A DNA stretch of 30,662 nt from an uncultured Sutterella sp. (GTDB taxonomy: Bacteria; Pseudomonadota; Gammaproteobacteria; Burkholderiales; Burkholderiaceae_F). The notes under the pieces are model-generated. The model did not search any database and was not told where the DNA came from. It worked only from the letters and a program-made list of their open reading frames with translations. The stretch lies in NCBI GenBank assembly GCA_900542195.1, contig UQNA01000033.1, forward strand, positions 1-30,662. The letters run 5' to 3'. Made by a program: the position numbers and the translations under genes. Shown here one piece after another: positions 7,831 to 16,468 of this stretch (within the stretch, counting starts at the first letter, position 1; each line of letters begins with the position of its first letter).

Positions 7831-9099
7831 ATGTCACTCAATATTGGCTTTGCCCTTCTGACGGTTCTCGTTACGATTTACGCATTAATAAAGCGCTATG
7901 AAACCCGCTTTGTTCTGCTAGCTGCCGGTTTTGCCATGGCGCTCTTCTCACTTAAGCCCATGATTGCATTCCAGCAGTTTGATGCATCGATGACGAAGTC
8001 TTCTTTAATCATTGCAATCTGCTCCGCAATGGGTTTTGCCGCAACTATCTCTTTAACTAAATGCGATGTTCATTTGGTCGCTCTGCTGACCAGACCGCTC
8101 CGCAAGCTCGGCGTATTTCTTCTTCCTGCCTGCATGGTCGTGACCAGTTTCTGCGCCGTTGCAATCCCTTCTACAGCTGGTCTTTGCGCTGCCGTCGGGC
8201 CGTCTTTGATTCCGATCTTAATTCGTGCCGGTTTCAAACCTGCTATCGCAGCCGCCGCCATCGTTTGTTCCACTACACCGGCCCTTCTTAACCCCGGGGT
8301 AGCTCACAACGTCTTTATTGCAAAATTGGCTGACATGGAAGTTATGGCTTTCATCACTAAGTTCTTCATGCCTATCACAGGTTTCAGTATCGCCATTATC
8401 CTCGGCCTGACCATCATCTGCTTCCTTTACAGAGATTACAAAAAGCCCGTAAAAACAGGCACTGAAACTGTCCAAGAAACACAAGCCAGCAATCTTCCTG
8501 AAAAAGTCAACATCTTCTACGCAATCGCTCCGTTGATTCCGGTTGCAATCCTTCTCTACGTCTCTTTGTACACCACCATGAAGATGAGCGTTGCAACAGC
8601 CATGTTGATTGGTACAGCTTATGCCTTGGTCATCACTCGCTCTAATCCTGCCGAAGTCACAAAGAAATTCTTTGAGGGCATGGGGAAAGGCTACGGCAGC
8701 ATTCTCGGAATCATCATTGCTGCTGGCGTTTTCGCCGCAGGTTTGAAAGCAGCAGGTGTTGTTGACATGCTCGTGGAAGCTTTAACCTCTGCCAACCATC
8801 TTGCTAGAATCGGCGGTTCTTTCGGCCCTTACCTCATGGGTGTCTTAACAGGTTCCGGTGACGCTGCAGCATTTGCCTTCAACGAAGCTGTTACTCCAAA
8901 CGCTGCAAAATTTGGTCTGCAAATTGCTGATTTAGGCTGGCTCGCCGTTATCTCCGGGTCATTCGGCCGACTTTCTTCTCCACTTGCCGGCGGCGTTATT
9001 CTGGTTGCCGGTATGGCTGGCGTCAACCCCATGGAAGTTGTTAAACGCAGCGCCCCGATCATGCTCTGTGTCTTATTCGCCGCCTACTTCCTCCTCTAA
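7831..9099 (+). CDS. DcuC-family C4-dicarboxylate transporter
   Basis: This is an inner-membrane carrier of 422 residues with about twelve to thirteen hydrophobic helices. The two-half layout fits the DcuC family: a first half with MGFAATISLTKCDVHLVALLTRPLRKLG and STAGLCAAVGPSLIPI, a central charged loop near 205-230, and a second half with GSGDAAAFAFNEAVTPNAAKFG and SSPLAGGVILVAG. Characterised relatives export succinate or exchange C4-dicarboxylates during anaerobic growth. AGAGG precedes the ATG. The porin gene follows after 31 nt, so outer- and inner-membrane steps are probably co-expressed. It is clearly different in sequence from the second DcuC-type carrier at 12655, suggesting distinct substrates. 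Confidence 0.88.
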   Translation: MSLNIGFALLTVLVTIYALIKRYETRFVLLAAGFAMALFSLKPMIAFQQFDASMTKSSLIIAICSAMGFAATISLTKCDVHLVALLTRPLRKLGVFLLPACMVVTSFCAVAIPSTAGLCAAVGPSLIPILIRAGFKPAIAAAAIVCSTTPALLNPGVAHNVFIAKLADMEVMAFITKFFMPITGFSIAIILGLTIICFLYRDYKKPVKTGTETVQETQASNLPEKVNIFYAIAPLIPVAILLYVSLYTTMKMSVATAMLIGTAYALVITRSNPAEVTKKFFEGMGKGYGSILGIIIAAGVFAAGLKAAGVVDMLVEALTSANHLARIGGSFGPYLMGVLTGSGDAAAFAFNEAVTPNAAKFGLQIADLGWLAVISGSFGRLSSPLAGGVILVAGMAGVNPMEVVKRSAPIMLCVLFAAYFLL

Positions 9100-9130
9100 T
9101 TATTGAAACTAGCACTATCAGAGAACAATC

Positions 9131-10234
9131 ATGAAATTACATCATTACGCTGCTTCCGCCGGCTTTGCTCTACTCGCTATCTCTACAGCTATGGCATCTT
9201 CCGTGACCATTTACGGCAGAATAGACACAGGTGTCGTATACAACAACTACGGCGGAGACACTCATAAACCTTCTACTGTCTCAATGGAGTCCGGATTAAA
9301 TACTGCTTCCCGTATCGGCATCAGAGGAGTTGAAGAAATCAACTCAGACTTATCTGTCCAGTTCCGTCTCGAAAACCGTTTTGCTTCTGATACCGGTGCT
9401 TTGAAAGGGGGCTCCAAAGGAGACAAGATTTTTGAAGGATGCTCCTACCTTGGATTGACCAGCAAATCCTTGGGAGAAATCTCAATGGGCCGTATCTCAG
9501 GAATCGTTTCCGGCTCCGGCGCTTATGACTTGCAATTCTTCATGGATTCCTTTGGAGGAGGCACCTACGGCACGGGCCTGGCTCCGGTTAAGTCCTCCCG
9601 CATCGATAACATGATTACCTATCGTTCTCCCACAATTGCCGGTTTCCAAACTACTCTCCAGTACTCCATGAAAACTGACGGTAATGAGGAAGGCAACGAG
9701 AATACTTCCGCTGTTAACCGTTTCTATGCCGGCGGCATCCGCTATAACCTCAACAGGTTAAATGTAATTGCTGCATATGAAGAAACTGATTGGGGCAAAA
9801 ATACTGCTGCTACTGCCAAGGCTTCCACTAGCAAAAAAGTTGCAACCTTGGGCGGAAGCTACCGCTTTGATCCTGTCACCGTCTACCTGCAGGGACAATA
9901 TTTCAACGGCGTCAATAAACTGGACGGCTTCTCAACAGCCAAAAACATTAAAGGTTTTGGTATCTACGGAGGTACACAATTCTGGTTCGGGCTTTCTTCC
10001 TGGCAATCCATGGTCTACTACCGCAATTACAAGGTTGATACCGTTAACGGCATTAACCACCATCAAGCTTCTTTGATTGGCGTAGCGACTAAATACTTGT
10101 ATCGTCCGTCCAAGAGCATTGATATGTATATCGGTGCCGGATTCTCCCGCTGGGACGGCCAAAACAGCACAACCAAGAAGTTTACAAAAGACCACACCAT
10201 TAACGTATTCACCGGTATTACCAAGTACTTCTAG
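9131..10234 (+). CDS. General bacterial (Gram-negative) porin
   Basis: This is an outer-membrane trimeric-type porin of 367 residues. Residues 1-22 are a signal peptide cleaved after AMA. The mature start SSVTIYGRIDTGV is the hallmark first strand of the betaproteobacterial general porin family. Further family elements are SRIGIRGVEEI and the GEISMGR strand before the constriction loop. The chain ends in phenylalanine (ITKYF), the outer-membrane targeting signal recognised by BamA. It probably serves as the entry pore for the small carboxylates handled by the DcuC-family carrier encoded just upstream. Three hairpins follow the stop, the last a strong terminator. Confidence 0.93.
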   Translation: MKLHHYAASAGFALLAISTAMASSVTIYGRIDTGVVYNNYGGDTHKPSTVSMESGLNTASRIGIRGVEEINSDLSVQFRLENRFASDTGALKGGSKGDKIFEGCSYLGLTSKSLGEISMGRISGIVSGSGAYDLQFFMDSFGGGTYGTGLAPVKSSRIDNMITYRSPTIAGFQTTLQYSMKTDGNEEGNENTSAVNRFYAGGIRYNLNRLNVIAAYEETDWGKNTAATAKASTSKKVATLGGSYRFDPVTVYLQGQYFNGVNKLDGFSTAKNIKGFGIYGGTQFWFGLSSWQSMVYYRNYKVDTVNGINHHQASLIGVATKYLYRPSKSIDMYIGAGFSRWDGQNSTTKKFTKDHTINVFTGITKYF

Positions 10235-10248
10235 AGTACTTTGAATCC

Positions 10249-10271
10249 AGGCAGCTGTTCCTCAGCTGCCT
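10249..10271 (+). repeat. Hairpin in the porin 3' region
   Basis: AGGCAGCTG and CAGCTGCCT form a perfect 9-bp stem with a TTCCT loop. No T-run follows. It lies between the porin stop and the true terminator. A smaller repeat, AAGTACT/AGTACTT, spans the stop codon at 10223-10241. Such structures could stabilise the mRNA 3' end. Confidence 0.55.
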
Positions 10272-10313
10272 CCCAGCTCCAAGCGATATTTCCATTTCTC
10301 CTGATTGAAGGTT

Positions 10314-10350
10314 GACCTGACTTTTGAGAGCCAAAGTCAGGTCTTTTTTT
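10314..10350 (+). terminator. Rho-independent terminator after the porin
   Basis: GACCTGACTTT at 10314-10324 pairs with AAAGTCAGGTC at 10333-10343 across an 8-nt loop, followed directly by seven T. This is a textbook terminator for the DcuC-porin operon. Confidence 0.92.
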
Positions 10351-10492
10351 GCAAACAAAGAGGATCGGGAACTCTGGTCTTAGGGGAAAATAAAAGTTTT
10401 GCTAATCACAGAATTAAAATTAATTAAATTAATAAAATAGCTTTCCAGGCCATACTTACAGATAACAAATTTGGTAAATGAGGAAGTTCCAT

Positions 10493-11617
10493 ATGGAGAT
10501 CACAGAGCTCAGAACCCCGTGTCTGATTTTGGATGAAAAGAAATTCAAAGCCCATTGCGACTGGATGAAAGACAAATGTAAACGTCTAGGCGTTAATCTT
10601 CGTCCTCACCTGAAAACGGGAAAAAGCAAAGAAGTAGCCCTTTGTCAGATGATGAGCCCGGAAGGCCCTGCAACCGTTTCTACCTTGTTGGAAGCAGAAA
10701 ACTTCTTCAATTGGGGCGTCAAAGATCTGATTTATGCTGTCGGCATCGCGCCGAGTAAATTCAGCCGTGTTGCTGACCTAATCAAAAAAGGCTGCAAGCT
10801 CAAAGTCATTCTAGACAACGTCGAAACAGCCCATGCCTTGAGTGGCTTCTGCAAAGAAAATCATATTGAAATCCCGGTACTGATTGAAATTGATTGCGAC
10901 GGTCATCGTTCAGGTGTTAAACCGGCCTCTCCGGAACTCATTGACATTGCCCGCGCTTTAACAGGCGGAGCAAAACTAGTCGGCGTCCTCACGCATGCCG
11001 GAGACTCCTACGGATGTGTCGGAAGCGAAGCCTGCAAGAAAGCCGCTGAGAACGAACGCGACTCTATTGTTTTAGCCGCAAACCGTCTGAAAGAAGCCGG
11101 CTTCAATATTGAAATTATCAGTGTCGGTTCTACTCCCACGGCCACTTTTGCTGAGAATTGGGATGGCTGCACTGAGGTTCGATGCGGTGTTTACTGCCTC
11201 GGTGATTTGGTCATGGCAGGGGTCGGCGTCTATAAACTTGAAGATTTAGCTTTATCACTGCTTGTCGAAGTTATAGGGCACCAAAAAGAAAAAGGCTGGG
11301 TCATTACTGACGGCGGATGGATGGCTCTCTCCAGAGACCGAGGAACTGCCTCCCAGGCTGTCGACTATGGATACGGTGCAGTTTGCGATGTAAATGGCAA
11401 GATTCTTGGCAATCTCTATGTCAAACTTGCAAATCAAGAGCATGGAGTTATCGTTAACAGAACCGGTGAGGCACTCTCTCCCGAGGATTTTCCGGTAGGC
11501 ACTAAACTACGGATATTGCCCAATCATGCCTGTGCCATGGCAGCGCAGCACCATAGCTACTATGTAGTCAACGATGAAAAAGTTATTGCGGAATGGCCTA
11601 GATTCTGCGGCTGGTAA
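10493..11617 (+). CDS. DSD1/D-threonine aldolase-type PLP enzyme
   Basis: This is a fold-type III (alanine racemase-like) PLP enzyme of 374 residues. Relatives are D-threonine aldolase, D-serine dehydratase DSD1 and D-threo-3-hydroxyaspartate dehydratase. The sequence shows the PLP lysine in RPHLKTGKS (residue 41 from this start), the phosphate-binding SVGSTPT segment, and the C-terminal metal pair HAC (His345, Cys347), which marks this metal-dependent group. The ATG at 10493 has AGGAAG at 10482-10487 eight bases upstream; an in-frame ATG at 10478 lacks a ribosome site. LysR follows 15 nt later, and DcuC plus isoaspartyl dipeptidase come next. A hydroxyaspartate dehydratase yielding oxaloacetate would suit that context, but the family alone does not separate the activities. 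Confidence 0.85.
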   Translation: MEITELRTPCLILDEKKFKAHCDWMKDKCKRLGVNLRPHLKTGKSKEVALCQMMSPEGPATVSTLLEAENFFNWGVKDLIYAVGIAPSKFSRVADLIKKGCKLKVILDNVETAHALSGFCKENHIEIPVLIEIDCDGHRSGVKPASPELIDIARALTGGAKLVGVLTHAGDSYGCVGSEACKKAAENERDSIVLAANRLKEAGFNIEIISVGSTPTATFAENWDGCTEVRCGVYCLGDLVMAGVGVYKLEDLALSLLVEVIGHQKEKGWVITDGGWMALSRDRGTASQAVDYGYGAVCDVNGKILGNLYVKLANQEHGVIVNRTGEALSPEDFPVGTKLRILPNHACAMAAQHHSYYVVNDEKVIAEWPRFCGW

Positions 11618-11632
11618 TTAGTGAGGTGAACG

Positions 11633-12523
11633 GTGGATAGGATCTCCGATCTCGAATTTTTTCAAGCACTTTGTCGTTTTGATTCTTTCAAAAGCGCAGC
11701 CCAATTTTTAGGAATTACGCCTCCGGCCGTCAGCCAGCGCCTGGCAGCTTTAGAGCAAAGGCTCGGAGTTAGCCTCATCCGCCGATCCACCCGCAGTCTG
11801 CGTATTACCGAAGAGGGGAAATACTACCTCGAGAAAGGCTCGGCGCTTCTTGACGATCTTTCTAAAATCGAACAAAGCATCTCCTCTTTAAGTAATTCTC
11901 TTCAAGGCACCATTCGCATCAACGGACCTTTCGGCTATGGAAGAAAGGTCCTTGCTGCGCAGCTCGTTGAATTTAAAAAACTGTATCCACATATCAAACT
12001 TGACCTCATTCTTTCCGATACACATTTGGATATCATCAAAGGCGGTTTCGATGTCGCTATTCGTGTCGGAGCTCTTAAAGACAGCCGATTAATCGCGCGT
12101 CTTATCAAACGAAACAAACAGCATTTGTGCTGTTCTCCGGAATACCTTCAAAAACATCCCATTACTCGTTTTTTAGACTTATCTGAGGTCGACGGAATCA
12201 TCATTCTGGAAGATGACTTAACCAGCGGAACTTGGAGACTTAGCAACGGCTCTCGCCAGGAGTTAGTTAAGCCTAAGACCTCGATGCAAACAAATAACGG
12301 AGAAGTGGCACTTAACTGGGCATTGAACGGTCTTGGAGTAGTGCTTCGTTCCGACTGGGACATCGAACCTTACTTGAAGACCGGCCAGCTAGTCAAAGTT
12401 CTTCCTCAATGGTCAGTTACCGCAGACGTTTATGCTGTTTTTGCTTCTGATCAGAGTGCTGCTTATAGAACTCAGCTCGTCATAAACTTTCTAAAAAGCC
12501 AAGAGAAGGATAGTAATCTTTGA
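11633..12523 (+). CDS. LysR-family transcriptional regulator
   Basis: This 296-residue regulator has an N-terminal winged helix-turn-helix (residues about 5-65, with SAAQFLGITPPAVSQRLAALEQRLGVSLIRRSTR) and a C-terminal substrate-binding domain from about 90 to 290. The start is GTG with GAGGTG just upstream; no better ATG exists. It lies 15 nt after the PLP-enzyme gene on the same strand and 131 nt before the DcuC-iadA pair. A palindrome with the LysR T-N11-A pattern sits in that gap (12576-12590), so it probably controls DcuC-IadA and perhaps its own operon. The inducer is unknown. Confidence 0.92.
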   Translation: MDRISDLEFFQALCRFDSFKSAAQFLGITPPAVSQRLAALEQRLGVSLIRRSTRSLRITEEGKYYLEKGSALLDDLSKIEQSISSLSNSLQGTIRINGPFGYGRKVLAAQLVEFKKLYPHIKLDLILSDTHLDIIKGGFDVAIRVGALKDSRLIARLIKRNKQHLCCSPEYLQKHPITRFLDLSEVDGIIILEDDLTSGTWRLSNGSRQELVKPKTSMQTNNGEVALNWALNGLGVVLRSDWDIEPYLKTGQLVKVLPQWSVTADVYAVFASDQSAAYRTQLVINFLKSQEKDSNL

Positions 12524-12575
12524 GTATTCAATAGGAACTTTCTCTCACCAGGACCTTGATCCGGTTAACTCTGAA

Positions 12576-12590
12576 TTAAGTTGAACTTAA
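12576..12590. promoter_or_regulatory. Candidate LysR-box palindrome upstream of the DcuC carrier
   Basis: TTAAGTTGAACTTAA is a perfect 7-1-7 palindrome. It contains T-N11-A (T at 12577, A at 12589), the usual LysR-family recognition pattern. It lies about 65 nt before the DcuC start codon and just after the lysR gene. Binding by that LysR protein is inference. Confidence 0.5.
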
Positions 12591-12654
12591 CTTGTCTAAA
12601 GACTTTTAACAGATACTTACAAAAGCTCAAATCTTAATAACAAAGGAGTTCACT

Positions 12655-14031
12655 ATGATAGGTGTCATCGTTACGCTATTGGCGATCGGTCTTCTTGCCT
12701 ACTTCGTCCTCAAGAATTACTATCCTCCGATTATCCTTTTAATAATCGGCTTAGTTCTTTTACTTGTCGGCGGCATGCTCGGCAATGCTCCGGTTGCGGC
12801 AAAAGCCTCAACGGGTTTCTTCGGTTTTGACATTGCTCAAGCATTTACTAATCTCGTCAAAGGCCGTTTACCAGGCTTAGGATTGAACATCATGGCTATC
12901 GCCGGTTTTGCTGTATATATGGACAGAATCGGCGCCAGCAAATCTCTAGTTAAGCTTTGCGTCAAACCTCTTCAGGCTATCCGCTCCCCGTACGTTTTAT
13001 TGGCTCTCACCTACGTAGTCGGTCAATTTATCGCATTGTTTGTTAACTCTGCAGTCGGACTCGGTCTTTTGTTGATGGCTTCCATCTATCCTCTGCTGGT
13101 TGCACTCGGCGTCTCCAGAACCTCCGCCGCTGCCGTTATCGCAACAACTTGCTGTCTGGACTTGGGACCTTCCTCTTCAAATGCCATGCGTGCCGCTGAC
13201 CTTTGTGGAATCGACGTCGTCACATACTTCATTCAAGGCCAAGGCCCGGTCGCTCTCTGCACAATCGCTTCCGTAGCTATCGGACACTTCTTTGTCCAAC
13301 GCTGGTTCGACAAACGCGAAGGTGCCAAAGCTAATGACGTTAATGAAAAAGCTGACGAGCTCAATGTTGACAAAGCTCTCGCCGGTGCCGGCCCCGCTTA
13401 CTACGCCATCCTTCCGATGCTCCCGCTGTTCCTCTTAATCATCTTTTCTCCGTTGGTTTACAAAGGAATCAAACTCTCTTTGGTCACAGCTATCATTGTT
13501 TCTTTAATCGTTGCGTTGGTTGTTGATATTCTCACAAGACGAAACTTCAAGCTCTGCTGCAAAGACTCTCAGGCAATCTTCGAAGGTATGGGAAAAGTCT
13601 TTACATCAACCGTCAGCTTGATTGTTTGCGCTGAATTATTTGCTCTCGGCTTGAACAAAGTCGGCGGCATTACCACAATGATTCAGGCAGCCGCTTCCAT
13701 GCAGAACGCCGGTTTGTTCGTCATGCTCTTCGTCATGCTCTGCATCATGATTATCGCTACTATCGTAACCGGCTCCGGCAACGCTGCGTTCTTCGCATTC
13801 TCTCCACTCCTTCCAGAAGCCGCCGCTTCCGTCGGCATCCCGACTTTAGCTCTGGCCGTTCCGGTTCAGCTCTCTGCCGGCATCGCTCGAACAATGAGTC
13901 CGATTGCAGGCGTTATCATCGCTGTATCCGGTATTACAGGCTTGACTCCTATAGCTCTTATCCGCCGGACTATTCCTGTGATGATCATCGCCATGATTGT
14001 TTCTGTAACATCTAGTTTGATTTTCATCTAA
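12655..14031 (+). CDS. dcuC: C4-dicarboxylate transporter DcuC
   Basis: This is an inner-membrane anaerobic C4-dicarboxylate carrier of 458 residues, close to the length of E. coli DcuC. The similarity to E. coli DcuC is direct in several stretches: ASTGFFGFDIAQAF, AGFAVYMDRIGASKSLVKL, KPLQAIRSPYVLLAL, SAVGLGLLLMASIYPLLVALGVSR and IGHFFVQRWFDKRE. About twelve to fourteen hydrophobic segments are visible with a central polar loop near 225-245. AAAGGAG precedes the ATG. The isoaspartyl dipeptidase gene follows after 18 nt. A C4-dicarboxylate exchanger beside an aspartate-releasing peptidase suggests export of succinate, or exchange with fumarate or aspartate, during fumarate respiration. Confidence 0.9.
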   Translation: MIGVIVTLLAIGLLAYFVLKNYYPPIILLIIGLVLLLVGGMLGNAPVAAKASTGFFGFDIAQAFTNLVKGRLPGLGLNIMAIAGFAVYMDRIGASKSLVKLCVKPLQAIRSPYVLLALTYVVGQFIALFVNSAVGLGLLLMASIYPLLVALGVSRTSAAAVIATTCCLDLGPSSSNAMRAADLCGIDVVTYFIQGQGPVALCTIASVAIGHFFVQRWFDKREGAKANDVNEKADELNVDKALAGAGPAYYAILPMLPLFLLIIFSPLVYKGIKLSLVTAIIVSLIVALVVDILTRRNFKLCCKDSQAIFEGMGKVFTSTVSLIVCAELFALGLNKVGGITTMIQAAASMQNAGLFVMLFVMLCIMIIATIVTGSGNAAFFAFSPLLPEAAASVGIPTLALAVPVQLSAGIARTMSPIAGVIIAVSGITGLTPIALIRRTIPVMIIAMIVSVTSSLIFI

Positions 14032-14049
14032 TTCCTTAAGGAGAATCTA

Positions 14050-15192
14050 ATGGCATTACTCATTAAAAATGCTCACGTCTACAGCCCTGACGATCTTGGA
14101 ATTAAAGATGTTCTCGTAGTCAACGATAAAGTCGCTGCTATCGGAGAAAACTTACAAGTCTGCGTACCGGAACTTGAAACCCTCGATGCCAAGGGAATGA
14201 TTCTGACACCGGGTTTCATTGACCAGCACATTCACGTCACCGGTGGCGGCGGAGAAGGAGGTCCAAAAACCCGTACGCCTGAGATCATGCTCAGCGAGTT
14301 AATCGAATGCGGTACAACAAGTTTAGTAGGGGTATCCGGTACAGACAGCGTTACTCGTTCTATTGAAAACTTGCTTGCCAAGGTAAGAGCTTTGACAGCT
14401 GAAGGTGTCACTGCCTGGATGTACACAAGCAACTATTCCTTCCCGCCGACAACCTTAACAGGCAGCGTCAAAGGCGATCTGTTTATGGTTCCTGAAGTGC
14501 TCGGCGTTAAGATTGCGTTGGGCGATCACCGCTCTTCCTTCCCAACTGTCGAACAAGTTCTTCATCTGCTTACAGACATCCGCGTCGGCGGCATGATTGC
14601 TGGAAAGATTGGCGTTCTTCACATTCACACCGGCAATGTCCGCGGTGCCTTTGAAATGTATGAAGAAATCGTTAAACGCGGTTTCCCAATCCGCCATATC
14701 CGCCCGACTCACTGCGCCCGCGACAAATACGTCTTTGAAAAGGCTTTGGAATTTGCGCGAGCCGGCGGCCGCATCGACATCACCACAGGCGGCTCTTGCT
14801 GCTTCGAAAGTCCCGCTGATGCTGTTGAAGCTGCTTGGGAGGCCGGAATCGAACCGAGCCTTATCACAATGAGCTCGGACGGTCACGGATCCGTTCCCCG
14901 CTTTAACGATAAAGGTGAAATGATTGGATTGGGTGTAGGCGGCGTAGCCTGCAACTTAAGAGACCTCAAGAAACTGATTGAACGAGGCCACTCTCCAGAA
15001 AAAGTTCTTCCTCTCTTAACGAAAAACGTTGCCCGCGGTCTCGAACTGACCGGCAAAGGCGAACTTTACGGCGGCTGCAGTGCCGACCTGTGTTTATTCG
15101 ATCAAGATTGGAATTTGAAGCATGTCCTAAGTAAAGGCCGGATGATGATGAAGGACAGAGAGCTCCTTGTAAAAGGAACTTTTGAAATCTAG
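14050..15192 (+). CDS. iadA: Isoaspartyl (beta-aspartyl) dipeptidase
   Basis: This is a binuclear-zinc amidohydrolase of 380 residues (E. coli IadA 390) that cleaves beta-aspartyl dipeptides to aspartate and an amino acid. All metal ligands align with E. coli IadA: HIH at 60-62, the carbamylated lysine K154 in GVKIALGDHRS, H193 in HIHTG, H221 in PTHC and D277 in SSDGHGS. The GGGGEGG loop at 65-71 is also conserved. AAGGAG lies just before the ATG, and the gene is 18 nt after dcuC, so the pair is an operon ending at the hairpin at 15207-15242. Such peptides arise from protein damage and diet in the gut; the released aspartate can become fumarate. Confidence 0.94.
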   Translation: MALLIKNAHVYSPDDLGIKDVLVVNDKVAAIGENLQVCVPELETLDAKGMILTPGFIDQHIHVTGGGGEGGPKTRTPEIMLSELIECGTTSLVGVSGTDSVTRSIENLLAKVRALTAEGVTAWMYTSNYSFPPTTLTGSVKGDLFMVPEVLGVKIALGDHRSSFPTVEQVLHLLTDIRVGGMIAGKIGVLHIHTGNVRGAFEMYEEIVKRGFPIRHIRPTHCARDKYVFEKALEFARAGGRIDITTGGSCCFESPADAVEAAWEAGIEPSLITMSSDGHGSVPRFNDKGEMIGLGVGGVACNLRDLKKLIERGHSPEKVLPLLTKNVARGLELTGKGELYGGCSADLCLFDQDWNLKHVLSKGRMMMKDRELLVKGTFEI

Positions 15193-15206
15193 CCGCAAAC
15201 TAGCAC

Positions 15207-15242
15207 AAAACCTCACTTCTTTTAATGGAAGCGAGGTTTTTT
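15207..15242 (+). terminator. Rho-independent terminator after iadA
   Basis: AAAACCTCACTTC and GAAGCGAGGTTTT pair around a short T-rich loop, with one A-C mismatch, and end in a six-base T-run. It closes the dcuC-iadA operon. The minus-strand HMA gene ends 19 nt away, so it may also serve that gene. Confidence 0.82.
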
Positions 15243-15260
15243 AGCTTCAAAGAATTGGAA

Positions 15261-15467
15261 TTAATTCAAAGCTACAGCTTTGTAATCACCTGCTTCGGCA
15301 AGAGCTTTATTAACCTTCTCTAAGCTAACGGGTTCTTTAACGGTCAAAACAGCCAGTGCCGGTGACAAAGTGACTTCAACACTTTCAGCAAGCGGTTCAA
15401 GAGCTTTCTTGACTCTTGCAACACAGTGCATGCAATTTACACCTGACAACTCGAAACTTTGTTTCAT
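15261..15467 (-). CDS. Heavy-metal-associated (HMA) domain protein, CopZ-like
   Basis: This is a 68-residue single-domain protein with the ferredoxin-like HMA fold, probably a cytosolic copper(I) chaperone. The metal-binding CxxC lies in GVNCMHC near residues 8-14, followed by the typical ARVKKALEPL helix and a valine-rich strand. GAGGA eight bases before the ATG at 15467 supports this start; the longer frame beginning at TTG (15482) would run through the ribosome site. No P-type copper ATPase is adjacent. It is divergent from argB. Copper is the usual metal of this family but is not proven here. Confidence 0.85.
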   Translation of the reverse strand: MKQSFELSGVNCMHCVARVKKALEPLAESVEVTLSPALAVLTVKEPVSLEKVNKALAEAGDYKAVALN

Positions 15468-15569
15468 TGGTAATGTCCTCAAATGAATACCTGTATGAGT
15501 TTATTCTAACGTTCCTGAATGGTAGTATTCACGGTTATTAATTTCGTGTTCCCATTTTGCTTGAAGACT

Positions 15570-16466
15570 ATGAGTAACCTTAGCAATGCATATGTTCCGC
15601 CCCAGCTGAAGGCGGAAATCTTATCGGACGCCTTGCCATACATCCAGAAGTTTCATGGCAAAACGATCGTGGTTAAATACGGCGGCAATGCCATGACCGA
15701 TGAAAAACTTCAACGCGCTTTCGCACGCGATGTCGTTCTTCTGAAGCTGGTAGGCATGAACCCCGTTATCGTGCATGGGGGCGGCCCGCAGATTGGGAAG
15801 GCCTTGAAAAAAGTCGGCAAAGAAAGCGAGTTTATTCAAGGAATGCGGGTAACTGATGCCGAAACCATGGAAGTTGTTGAGTGGGTACTCTGCGGCCAGG
15901 TTCAGGGAGACTTGGTCACATTGATTAATAGCTTCGGCGGTCAAGCCGTTGGCCTAAACGGCAAAGACGGCTGCTTAATTAAAGCCAAGCGCCTGAAGCT
16001 TCGTGACTATCAGAATCCTGATAAATTTTATGATGTCGGACAAGTTGGTGAAATTGAATCCATCAATCCGGCTGTCGTAAAAGCTCTTCAGGACGATGCG
16101 TTCATTCCGGTAATCTCTCCGGTGGGTTTAGGGGAAGATGAGCTTGCCTACAACATCAATGCTGACGTTGTAGCAGGCAAGATGGCTGAAGTTTTGAAAG
16201 CTGAAAAGCTAGTGATGCTTACTAATACACCGGGCGTTTTAGACAAAGAAGGAAATTTGATTACCGGATTAACCTCCAAGGAAATCGATGCCTTATTTGA
16301 AGACGGTACCATTTCCGGGGGTATGTATCCGAAGATCTCTTCCGCTTTGGAAGCTGCAAAAAACGGAGTAAAAGCCGTACATATCATTGACGGCCGCGTC
16401 GACCACTGTCTGCTGTTGGAAATCCTGACTCCTGAAGGCGTGGGAACGATGATTAAATCGGAATAA
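15570..16466 (+). CDS. argB: Acetylglutamate kinase
   Basis: ArgB phosphorylates N-acetyl-L-glutamate in the second step of arginine synthesis in the cytoplasm. The protein has 298 residues, the normal length. It shows the amino-acid-kinase fold signatures VVKYGGNAM (about 34-42), VIHGGGPQIGKAL (about 65-77), GLNGKDG and INADVVAGKMAEVLKAEKLVMLTNTPGVLD, plus the C-terminal GGMYPKISSALEA. An upstream in-frame start at 15519 would add 17 hydrophobic residues unlike the family, so I chose the ATG at 15570, with a weak GAAG just before it. slmA follows after 2 nt, a linkage I recall in Burkholderiales. Confidence 0.96.
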   Translation: MSNLSNAYVPPQLKAEILSDALPYIQKFHGKTIVVKYGGNAMTDEKLQRAFARDVVLLKLVGMNPVIVHGGGPQIGKALKKVGKESEFIQGMRVTDAETMEVVEWVLCGQVQGDLVTLINSFGGQAVGLNGKDGCLIKAKRLKLRDYQNPDKFYDVGQVGEIESINPAVVKALQDDAFIPVISPVGLGEDELAYNINADVVAGKMAEVLKAEKLVMLTNTPGVLDKEGNLITGLTSKEIDALFEDGTISGGMYPKISSALEAAKNGVKAVHIIDGRVDHCLLLEILTPEGVGTMIKSE

Positions 16467-16468
16467 GA

